From: Hyphomonas sp.
Lineage (GTDB): Bacteria; Pseudomonadota; Alphaproteobacteria; Caulobacterales; Hyphomonadaceae
Length of the DNA stretch: 64,000 bases
Assembly: GCF_017792385.1 (NCBI RefSeq)
Contig: NZ_CP051230.1
Coordinates: 1,922,001-1,986,000, forward strand
Direction of reading: 5' to 3'
Shown here piece after piece: positions 57,629 to 64,000 of the stretch. Below the pieces are notes generated by a model. It had not been told where the DNA came from, made no database searches, and was given only the letters and a program-made list of their open reading frames with translations. The position numbers and the translations under genes are program-made. The stretch's first letter is position 1, and every line of letters begins with the position of its first letter.

Positions 57629-59464
57629 ATGCCTGCCCAGCCAACCCTCGACGATGCCCGCGCGCTGCTGAAGCGCGTCTATGGCTATGATGCCTTCCGG
57701 GGGTTGCAGGAGGCGGTCATCTCGGACACGCTGGCCGGCAGGGATGGCCTTGCCGTACTGCCGACCGGCGGCGGCAAGTCGCTCTGCTACCAGATCCCGG
57801 CGCTGCTGCGGGACGGGGTCGGCATCGTCGTGTCGCCGCTGATCGCGCTGATGGCGGATCAGGTCGACGCGCTGAAACAGGTCGGCGTGCGGGCCGAGCG
57901 GCTCGATTCCTCCATGGATTTCAATGCCCGCGCCGAAGCGCTGGAGGCGGCCGCGCGCGGCGAGATGGACCTGCTCTATGTCTCGCCCGAAGGCATGGGC
58001 ACGGGGCTCGCCCAGCGCCTTGCCCAGATGAACATCTCGCTGATCGCCGTGGACGAGGCGCACTGTGTCAGCCAGTGGGGGCATGATTTCCGCCCGGACT
58101 ATCGCGCGCTGGGGCGGCTGAAGGATTTGTTCCCCGGCGTGCCGCGCCTTGCGGTGACCGCCACGGCAGACACCCGCACGCGCGAGGATATTCTTGAGCA
58201 ACTCGACCTGACGAAGCCCGCCGTTCATGTAGCGAGCTTTGACCGGCCGAACCTGGCCCTTGCCGCCGAGCCGAAGGAAGGCAACCGCGCCCAGCGCGTC
58301 GTGTCCCTCGTCAAGGCGCGGCCGGGCCTGTCCGGCATTGTCTATGCCGCCACCCGCAACGCCACCGAGGATCTGGCCGAAGCGCTGGAGCGGGCCGGCA
58401 TTTCCGCGCTCGCCTATCATGCGGGCCTTGATGCGGAGGTGCGGGCCGAGCGCCAGCGGCGCTTCCTGCTGGAAGACGGGCTGGTCATGTGCGCGACGGT
58501 CGCCTTCGGCATGGGCGTCGACAAGCCGGATGTGCGCTTCGTCATCCATGCCGATCCACCGAAGACGATGGAAGCCTATTGGCAGGAAGTCGGCCGTGCG
58601 GGCCGGGACGGGGAACCAGCCGAAGGCGTGGCCCTCTATGGCCCGGCCGACATGCGCCGCTCGCTCAGTTGGACCTATGAGAGCGATGCACCGGAAGCCG
58701 TCAAGCGCGTGCAAATCACCAAGACGAGGCAATTGTTTGCCTTCTTCGATGGGGATGAGTGCCGCCGCGCGGCTGTGCGTCGTTATTTCGGGGAAGAGGG
58801 GGTGGAGGCCTGCGGGGCCTGCGATATCTGCCGGGGCGAGAGTGGCGAGCCCCATGATGCGACGCGCTGGGCGCAGATGGCAGTTTCGGCTGTTCTGCGC
58901 TGCGGCCAGAAGATCGGGCGCGGCCGCCTGATCAACCATTTGCTGGGGCAGGCGAAGGACAGTTTCGACGAGGAGCTCTCCACCCAGTCGACCTATGGCA
59001 TCGGCAAGAATATGCCGAAACAGGGCTGGAGCCGTGTGTTCGATGCTTTGCTCTATGATGGCGTTCTGGCCGAGGGCGGGGAGATGAACCGGCCGGCCAT
59101 GATCGTGCCGGATGCCGAGGCGGCCCGCGCCCTGTTCCGGGGGGAGCGCACGCTGATGCTGCGCGCCGATCCCGCCGCCACGCGCAAGCGTTCAAAGGGC
59201 AAGAGCCGGGTTGCTGCGCAGGCCCTGGCCGACATGTCGGAGCGCGATCAGGCCCTGTTCGACAGTTTGCGCACCTGGCGCACCGAAACGGCCAAGACCC
59301 GCGGCGTGCCGCCCTATGTGATCTTCCACGACCGCACCCTCGCCGAAATCGCCCGCGAACGCCCGACCGATGCCGACGAGCTGCGCCTGATCAGCGGCGT
59401 GGGGGAAAAGAAGGCGCAGCGCTATGCGGCGGATGTCTCGCGGATCGTGTCCGAGGCGGCGTAG
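57629..59464 (+). CDS. recQ: ATP-dependent DNA helicase RecQ
   Basis: A 611-residue 3'-5' helicase. ALLKRVYGYDAFRGLQEAVISDTLAGRDGLAVLPTGGGKSLCYQIPAL (Walker A), LIAVDEAHCVSQWGHDFRPDYRAL (DEAH), VTATADTRTREDI, and YQEVGRAGRDGEPAEG-type motif VI (YWQEVGRAGRDGEPAEGV) are present. A zinc-binding cysteine cluster (CGACDICRGE) and a C-terminal HRDC domain (FDSLRTWRTETAKTRGVPPYVIFHDRTLAEIARERP) follow. ATG 57629 gives the family length; an in-frame ATG at 57515 would overlap the upstream gene. Confidence 0.96.
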   Translation: MPAQPTLDDARALLKRVYGYDAFRGLQEAVISDTLAGRDGLAVLPTGGGKSLCYQIPALLRDGVGIVVSPLIALMADQVDALKQVGVRAERLDSSMDFNARAEALEAAARGEMDLLYVSPEGMGTGLAQRLAQMNISLIAVDEAHCVSQWGHDFRPDYRALGRLKDLFPGVPRLAVTATADTRTREDILEQLDLTKPAVHVASFDRPNLALAAEPKEGNRAQRVVSLVKARPGLSGIVYAATRNATEDLAEALERAGISALAYHAGLDAEVRAERQRRFLLEDGLVMCATVAFGMGVDKPDVRFVIHADPPKTMEAYWQEVGRAGRDGEPAEGVALYGPADMRRSLSWTYESDAPEAVKRVQITKTRQLFAFFDGDECRRAAVRRYFGEEGVEACGACDICRGESGEPHDATRWAQMAVSAVLRCGQKIGRGRLINHLLGQAKDSFDEELSTQSTYGIGKNMPKQGWSRVFDALLYDGVLAEGGEMNRPAMIVPDAEAARALFRGERTLMLRADPAATRKRSKGKSRVAAQALADMSERDQALFDSLRTWRTETAKTRGVPPYVIFHDRTLAEIARERPTDADELRLISGVGEKKAQRYAADVSRIVSEAA

Positions 59465-60228
59465 GGCTCTGCCGGGCTGGCTGCGGCCGGGGCCGGCAGG
59501 CTGGTGGAGACGGTCAGGCCACCGAGGCGCCTCACCATGGCGAACAGGAACAATGCCATGCCGCCAAGTTCCAGTGTCTCCTCGATCGTCACCATCACAT
59601 CCGTGAGCGCCGATTCCGACTGACCGACAGCAAGGAGGTGTTCGCGCTCGAGAATTTCAAAGCCCGCTGCGCCGGTCACGAAGACGGTCCCTGCCACGGC
59701 GAACAGGATCTGGCTCACCCGGTCCAGCCGGAAGAACCACGGGATCAGGACGATGGCGAGGATCAGCATCGCAGCGCCATACGGGAGGAGAAAGGCATAG
59801 TCGGGCAGCCAGGCGGCGTCGAGGCGGGCATGCATCGTGTCGCCGATCTGTTCGTGCAGCCGCGCGCCCTCGTCATAGGCGAGGAAGATCATGACCGCGC
59901 CGAGCACCAGCCATGGCAGGCGGTCCCGGCTGGCGCGCGCCTGCAGGCCGCCGGTGAGCAGCGCCACCAGCCCGCAGGACAGGATCAGCATGGCAGAGGT
60001 CAGTGCAGGGATGTTTCCTTCGGAATTCATGCGGAACAGGCCGGTCAGGCCCCAGGCATAGGAATTCCCGAACGCATATTTCAGGACGAGCAAGCCGATC
60101 TGGGCGGCCAGCAGAAAGCTTGTGATTGCGATCAGGACGTAGCCAATCCTGCGCGCAGGAATGTGCAAGGTGCGCGGAAGGCCCACCACGTCCGCAGACG
60201 CCGATCTCACCATGACGTGTCTCCCCAC
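59422..60228 (-). CDS. Polytopic membrane protein of unknown function
   Basis: A 268-residue protein with about six membrane helices (IGYVLIAITSFLLAAQIGLLVL, ALTSAMLILSCGLVALL, LPWLVLGAVMIFLAY and others). Loop motifs stand out: YDEGARLHEQIGDTM after helix 3 and VTIEETLELGGMALF before the last helix, both with acidic and histidine residues that could bind a metal or substrate. A variable alanine/proline-rich C-terminus overlaps the end of recQ by 43 bases, tail to tail. Starts MGRHVMVR at 60228, or ATG 60213. Confidence 0.72.
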   Translation of the reverse strand: MGRHVMVRSASADVVGLPRTLHIPARRIGYVLIAITSFLLAAQIGLLVLKYAFGNSYAWGLTGLFRMNSEGNIPALTSAMLILSCGLVALLTGGLQARASRDRLPWLVLGAVMIFLAYDEGARLHEQIGDTMHARLDAAWLPDYAFLLPYGAAMLILAIVLIPWFFRLDRVSQILFAVAGTVFVTGAAGFEILEREHLLAVGQSESALTDVMVTIEETLELGGMALFLFAMVRRLGGLTVSTSLPAPAAASPAEPYAASDTIRETSAA

Positions 60229-60469
60229 ACTATCCGGCTAGTTACGGATTTCCGGATACTATGTCACAGGAATATGACGGCGTCGATTGGCAATTTCGGG
60301 TTTACAGGGCCGGTGTGGTATGGGGGCCGCCCGAACCGGCCGACACACCGTATGGCCGCGCCATTCCACCAAATCGAACAAGGTGGAGATTGGCACTCCC
60401 GCACTTGACCCGGCGCGCAGCGCGCCTCACCTATAGAGCCAACCAGATTTCCCGCCTTTCGGAGTTCTC
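60229..60469. other. Intergenic region upstream of the ClpP-like gene
   Basis: No gene. It holds a perfect dyad GGCGCGC-a-GCGCGCC (60412-60426) just upstream of the ClpP-like gene, and TTGACC (60405-60410) followed by CCTATAG too far downstream for a standard sigma-70 promoter. The rest shows nothing recognisable. Confidence 0.5.
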
Positions 60470-61069
60470 ATGAACCTTTTGCACCGCCTCGATGACGAGA
60501 CAGACGAAAAGACCCAGGCCGAGCCCAACGCCTTCCTCGAGGAAGCGCTGTTCAAGGCCCGCACGATCCTGCTGACCGGCGGCATCGATTTCCACGCGGC
60601 CCGCCGGGTCAGCCAGCGTCTTCTGGCCCTGTCCTCGGAAAGCAAGGAGCCGATCCTGCTGGTCCTGTCCTCTCCGGGTGGCCATGTCGAGAGCGGTGAC
60701 ATGATCCATGACATGATCAAGTTCGTGGAAGCGCCGGTGAAGATTCTCGGCACCGGCTGGGTCGCCTCGGCCGGCGCGCTGATCTATTCGGCGGCCAAGA
60801 AGGAAAACCGCTTCTGCCTGCCGAACACACGCTTCCTGCTTCATGAACCGCGCGGCGGCGTGGGTGGCCAGGCCACGGATGTGGAAATCCAGGCGCGCGA
60901 GATCATCAAGATGCGCGAACGCCTCAACAAGATCTTTGCGGCGGCCACCGGCAAGTCGCTGGAACAGATCAAGGAAGATACTGATCGCGACTTCTGGATG
61001 AGCGCCCAGGAAGCGGTCGATTACGGCCTTGTCGGCAAGATCGTGAACCATCGCAGCGATATCGGCTAG
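60470..61069 (+). CDS. ClpP-family serine protease (second-type ClpP)
   Basis: A 199-residue ClpP-fold protein. The triad residues fit: Ser100 in GWVASAGAL, His125 in RFLLHEP and Asp174 in TDRDFWMSA; ILLVLSSPGGHVESGDMIHDMI is the handle strand. Compared with housekeeping ClpP the nucleophile surroundings (VASAG instead of AASMG) and the N-terminus are divergent, so it probably acts as a specialised ClpP-like peptidase, perhaps with its own partner. No Clp ATPase is next to it. Confidence 0.85.
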   Translation: MNLLHRLDDETDEKTQAEPNAFLEEALFKARTILLTGGIDFHAARRVSQRLLALSSESKEPILLVLSSPGGHVESGDMIHDMIKFVEAPVKILGTGWVASAGALIYSAAKKENRFCLPNTRFLLHEPRGGVGGQATDVEIQAREIIKMRERLNKIFAAATGKSLEQIKEDTDRDFWMSAQEAVDYGLVGKIVNHRSDIG

Positions 61070-61093
61070 GCCCTCGCCCAGTCCTGATTTCAG

Positions 61094-61130
61094 ACGCCCG
61101 GTCATCCCTGATGGCCGGGCGTTCATGTTT
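61094..61130 (+). terminator. Probable terminator of the ClpP-like gene
   Basis: ACGCCCGGTCATC-cct-GATGGCCGGGCGT, a 13-bp stem with one G-T wobble, 24 bases after the stop; the following T-run (TTCATGTTT) is interrupted. Confidence 0.7.
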
Positions 61131-61210
61131 CGTTAGGCATGTGTTTGCCGCGCGTAAAGGTTTATGGCGCAAGCTGGGTTCTTAACCTGTGTAAGGACCC
61201 GCCGCTTCCC

Positions 61211-62842
61211 ATGCCGGTCAGAGTAGAAGACATCGCGGTCGCCGTGCGACCTGTTCCCGCCGCCGCCACCATTTCGGGTGTCTCCACCCGGTTCCTGGCC
61301 CATCCCGACCTGTTTGCCCTGCCGATCGTCAGCGATGGTGCGGCGCTGGGAATGGTCACGCGCCGTGCGGTTCTCGAGGCGTTGGCGACACTGGCCGGAC
61401 GCGAGGCGAACGGGCCGGCCCATGTCACGCGGATCATGGTGCGCCACCCGGTCATGTGTGAAGCGGGCACGCCGGTGGGGCTTGTGGCGAAGCTGGCGGC
61501 AGACCAGTCTAACGCAGCACTGACCGATGGCGTCATTGTGCTGAATGACGGACGCTATTCCGGGTTGATCAGCCCGTCGGACCTGCTCAAGGCGGTCGCG
61601 CAGGAGAATGCCGCGCGCGCCCGGGCCATGCAGGCCGCACAGAAGAAACTCCAGAAATCGCGGAACGAGGCCGGCGCCTTCGAGCAGGAAAAGGCCCGGT
61701 TCCTGTCCTTTGTGGGACATGAGATCCGCACGCCGCTGACCGGCATTCTCGGCGTGGCCGATTTGTTGCAGGACAGTGTGCACGGCACTGAGCCGAAACG
61801 GCTGGCCCGGACCATTTCCGAGAGCGGACACCATCTTGACCGCCTGTTGAGCGACCTGCTCGACCTGTCGCGGCTGGAGGCGGGCAAGCTGGCCGTGAAC
61901 AGTGCGCCCTTCGACCTGCACGCCTTCGCGACCGAAGCGCGGGATTTGTGGCAGTCGCGCATTGCCGGCAAGCGGCTGGACCTGCGCATCAAGGTGGCAG
62001 GCGATTGTGTGGCGCGGCTGGAATCGGATGCCATGCGCATCCGTCAGATCCTGTTCAACCTGATGAGCAATGCGCTGAAATTTACCGAGCGCGGCTATAT
62101 CGGCGTGGAATTGTCCACTTTCGAGGCGGCAGGCACGCTGAAACTGCGCATGACAGTGGAAGACACTGGCTGTGGCATTTCGGATGCCGACAAGGCGCGT
62201 CTGTTCGAGGCGTTCGAGCAGGCCCGGGCCTCGACGGCCGGCACGCATGGCGGATCGGGCCTCGGCCTATCCATTGCCAAGGGGCTGGCCCGCCGGCTGG
62301 GCGGGGAGATCGTCCTGGCCGACAATCCGGAGGGCGGGTCCATCTTCACCGTGACCCTGCCGGTGCGCCGTGCAGGCCCGCGCCTTGCGGTGACCGGTGC
62401 GCCGCCGCGTCCGCGCATGAAGGCATTCGAACTGGGCCGCATCCTTCTGGCCGAGGACCACGCCGTCAGCGCGCTGGTCGTCACGCGCGCCCTGTCTGCG
62501 GCCGGGTGGGAAGTCGACTCGGTGCAGACCGCCGAGGATGCGATCGACCGCGCCCTGCACCAATCCTATCAGGCGATCCTCACCGACATCCACCTGCCCG
62601 GCATGATGGGGGAGGAAGTGCTGTCCGCCATTCGCGGCGCGGACGGGCCGAATGCGCTGGTCCCGATCATCGCGGTGACGGCCGATGTCAGCCCCGAACG
62701 CCGCCTTGCCTGCGAGGCGGCCGGCTTCACGACAATGATCGAGAAGCCCATCCGCCCGCGGGCGCTGGTGGCTTCGCTGGTCGACATCCTGCTGGCAGAC
62801 AAGGCGGCCGCCGCCGAGGCTGTCCAGCGCCAGCTGGCCTGA
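61211..62842 (+). CDS. CBS-domain hybrid histidine kinase/response regulator
   Basis: A 543-residue soluble sensor kinase. Residues about 20-130 look like a CBS pair (FALPIVSDGAALGMVTRRAVLEAL, then VTRIMVRHPVMCEAGTPVGLVA and DGVIVLNDGRYSGLISPSDLLKAV), so it may bind an adenosine nucleotide. A coiled coil leads to HisKA with His170 (FLSFVGHEIRTPLTG), then the ATPase domain (NLMSNALKFTERG, DTGCGISDADK, GGSGLGLSIAKGLARRLGG) and a receiver with Asp459 (AILTDIHLPG). No membrane segment. No phosphorelay partner is adjacent. ATG 61211 has a weak ribosome-binding site. Confidence 0.93.
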   Translation: MPVRVEDIAVAVRPVPAAATISGVSTRFLAHPDLFALPIVSDGAALGMVTRRAVLEALATLAGREANGPAHVTRIMVRHPVMCEAGTPVGLVAKLAADQSNAALTDGVIVLNDGRYSGLISPSDLLKAVAQENAARARAMQAAQKKLQKSRNEAGAFEQEKARFLSFVGHEIRTPLTGILGVADLLQDSVHGTEPKRLARTISESGHHLDRLLSDLLDLSRLEAGKLAVNSAPFDLHAFATEARDLWQSRIAGKRLDLRIKVAGDCVARLESDAMRIRQILFNLMSNALKFTERGYIGVELSTFEAAGTLKLRMTVEDTGCGISDADKARLFEAFEQARASTAGTHGGSGLGLSIAKGLARRLGGEIVLADNPEGGSIFTVTLPVRRAGPRLAVTGAPPRPRMKAFELGRILLAEDHAVSALVVTRALSAAGWEVDSVQTAEDAIDRALHQSYQAILTDIHLPGMMGEEVLSAIRGADGPNALVPIIAVTADVSPERRLACEAAGFTTMIEKPIRPRALVASLVDILLADKAAAAEAVQRQLA

Positions 62843-62849
62843 GGGCGGT

Positions 62850-63212
62850 GTGACCGATACGCCCGGTCTTGCGCGGGCCGTCGGACGCGGTCTGCGCCAA
62901 TGCTGCCCGGCCTGTGGCCGGGGGAAATTGTTTCGTACATATCTCAAACAGGTCGACACCTGTGACGTCTGCGGCGCGGCGCTCGGGGATATCCGCGCCG
63001 ATGATGGCCCGGCCTGGCTGACTGTGCTGACGCTCGGCCCCTTGCTGGTCGCGGTCACCTTTTTCGTGTCCTTCGCCGAAATTCCGCTCTGGCTGAGCCT
63101 GCCTGCGGCAACCCTGATCGTGACCGGCGCCGTCCTGCTCCTGCTGCCGCGCATGAAAGGCGCCTTCATTGCGGCGCTGTGGGTGGCAGGCCGGAAAGGG
63201 GCGGGCGAGTAG
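62850..63212 (+). CDS. DUF983 family membrane protein
   Basis: A 120-residue protein. A zinc-ribbon-like segment comes first (RQCCPACGRGKLF, then VDTCDVCGAAL), followed by two membrane helices (WLTVLTLGPLLVAVTFFVSF and LWLSLPAATLIVTGAVLLLL). DUF983 proteins are often near cytochrome oxidase assembly genes, but no such genes are here. It starts with GTG, 8 bases after the kinase stop. Confidence 0.9.
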   Translation: MTDTPGLARAVGRGLRQCCPACGRGKLFRTYLKQVDTCDVCGAALGDIRADDGPAWLTVLTLGPLLVAVTFFVSFAEIPLWLSLPAATLIVTGAVLLLLPRMKGAFIAALWVAGRKGAGE

Positions 63213-63310
63213 ACGAGATTGCCGGCGGGGCAGAGGCCGGTTTGGGGTTGATCTTGCCGACAGATTTCGCTCTCACTTGCATCCAGTGATTTAAGTGTGG
63301 GGAAACATCC

Positions 63311-64000
63311 GTGGGAAAATGGTTTGGCCGACTGGCCCTGATCGTCGGTTTCGTCTCGGCAGTGCTGGGCATTGTCGTCTATGTGAATGACGAGGTGCGC
63401 GCGCGCGTGTTCCCGGATCTGGCCCCCGCCACGCGGGCCGATGTGCAGGAGCAGATGCGCCTCAGCGAGGAACGGATCGCCGCCGTCGTGCAATCCTCCA
63501 TCTCGACCGCGCTGGCCGATGCCGAATCCCGCGGCACGACGGTGTCTGCCGATGAGCAGGTCAATTATGAAGCGGCGCTGACCTCCCTGCTGGCATCGGA
63601 AGACCCGACCTTCAATGATGCGAAATTCCTGGCCCTGTCCGGTCAGCCTGAAGCGGCGGCCGAGGAATTGGTGACGCTGGCCGAACTGACCTCCGGCGAG
63701 GCCGAGCCGATTCCGGAACGGGACCGCGCCAGCCTGTTGCGCAGCGCCGGGGACATTCTGGTGCCATCCGATCCGGACAAGGCGCTGGCAGCCTATCGCA
63801 AGGCGCAGCAGCTGGATCCGGACAATCAGATCCTCGCGACACGCATTCAGCAATTGTCGGCCCAGACCGCTGCAGCCAACACGGTTGCCGCGATCCCGAA
63901 TGCCCAGTTCGAGTTTGATGGCCTGCTGTTCGAATTCGAAGGTTGCGAGACCGGGGAGACACTGAAATGCGTCCTGTCGGTGACCAACACGACGCCCGAC
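63311..64000 (+). CDS. Membrane-anchored TPR-like protein (3' end outside window)
   Basis: Open frame from GTG 63311 to the window edge, at least 230 codons, with GGGGAA upstream. N-terminal helix LALIVGFVSAVLGIVVYV, then VNDEVRARVFPDLAPATRADVQEQM, a helical coiled region, and a TPR-like repeat (PSDPDKALAAYRKAQQLDPDNQIL). The last visible residues FDGLLFEFEGCETGETLKCVLSVTNTT look like the start of a cysteine-bearing beta-domain. Likely periplasmic. Function unknown; it is cut off by the window, so its family could not be judged. Confidence 0.75.
   Translation, partial: MGKWFGRLALIVGFVSAVLGIVVYVNDEVRARVFPDLAPATRADVQEQMRLSEERIAAVVQSSISTALADAESRGTTVSADEQVNYEAALTSLLASEDPTFNDAKFLALSGQPEAAAEELVTLAELTSGEAEPIPERDRASLLRSAGDILVPSDPDKALAAYRKAQQLDPDNQILATRIQQLSAQTAAANTVAAIPNAQFEFDGLLFEFEGCETGETLKCVLSVTNTTPD

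Overview
The window is high-GC alphaproteobacterial chromosome, most like the Caulobacterales, and probably a Hyphomonadaceae (Hyphomonas-like) bacterium. The main evidence is a cell-cycle block in which sciP (DUF1153) and ctrA flank fliF/G/H/N-type genes. The ctrA leader carries three GANTC (CcrM) sites. There is also a perfect EcfG-type GGAAC-N17-CGTT promoter, a DnaG lacking most CHC2 zinc ligands, and the neighbourhoods carA/yqeY/dnaG/rpoD and lgt/ubiK/ybjN/proC. No rRNA, tRNA, CRISPR array, prophage or insertion sequence was recognised. The only foreign-looking DNA is one AT-richer gene next to rnpB (about 2.8-4.25 kb).

Layout. 1-2.2 kb: 3' end of a threonine aldolase, a DUF2959 lipoprotein, a DUF1428 protein. 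2.25-2.8 kb: two tandem palindromic units, then RNase P RNA (minus). 2.9-4.1 kb: AT-rich DUF6236-like gene. 4.25-8.6 kb: enoyl-CoA hydratase, a TetR regulator facing a membrane-anchored amidohydrolase across a 12-bp inverted repeat, and an acyl-CoA dehydrogenase-type flavoprotein. 8.7-15.2 kb: phosphatase-like protein, BrkB/YihY, amidase, DMT exporter, TonB-C protein, a coupled operon (membrane protein, methyltransferase, DUF3445), EVE protein. 15.3-19.8 kb: exported GH3 glycosidase, a palindrome-rich gap, a TetR regulator, a 2OG-Fe(II) oxygenase. 19.8-27.6 kb: carA, yqeY, a stress-promoter-driven PRC-barrel lipoprotein, dnaG, rpoD, parDE. 27.6-42.4 kb: metY, metalloprotease, yjbQ, redox enzymes, panD, LLM oxidoreductase, S9 peptidase, NDUFAF7-like methyltransferase, lgt, ubiK, ybjN, proC, a TetR-like protein, a phosphotransferase. 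42.5-48.1 kb: sciP, mini-fliF, fliG, fliH-like, fliN, flhF-like, flhG, ctrA. 48.2-64 kb: recR, sugar dehydrogenase, TonB receptor, queC/queD, guanidine-II riboswitch plus sugE/gdx, pirin, HDAC-like deacetylase, recQ, ClpP-like peptidase, CBS-domain hybrid kinase, DUF983, and a truncated TPR-type membrane protein.

The most interesting stretch is 42.5-48.1 kb. The protein in the fliF position has only about 226 residues: two membrane segments, a shortened ring-building motif without the collar, and a FliG-binding-like tail. The FlhF homologue has lost the P-loop lysine and the DTAGR motif. A CTTCGTTAA-type motif recurs in three intergenic gaps of this block. The second highlight is a complete two-hairpin guanidine-II (mini-ykkC) riboswitch whose second hairpin competes with a helix covering the sugE ribosome-binding site.
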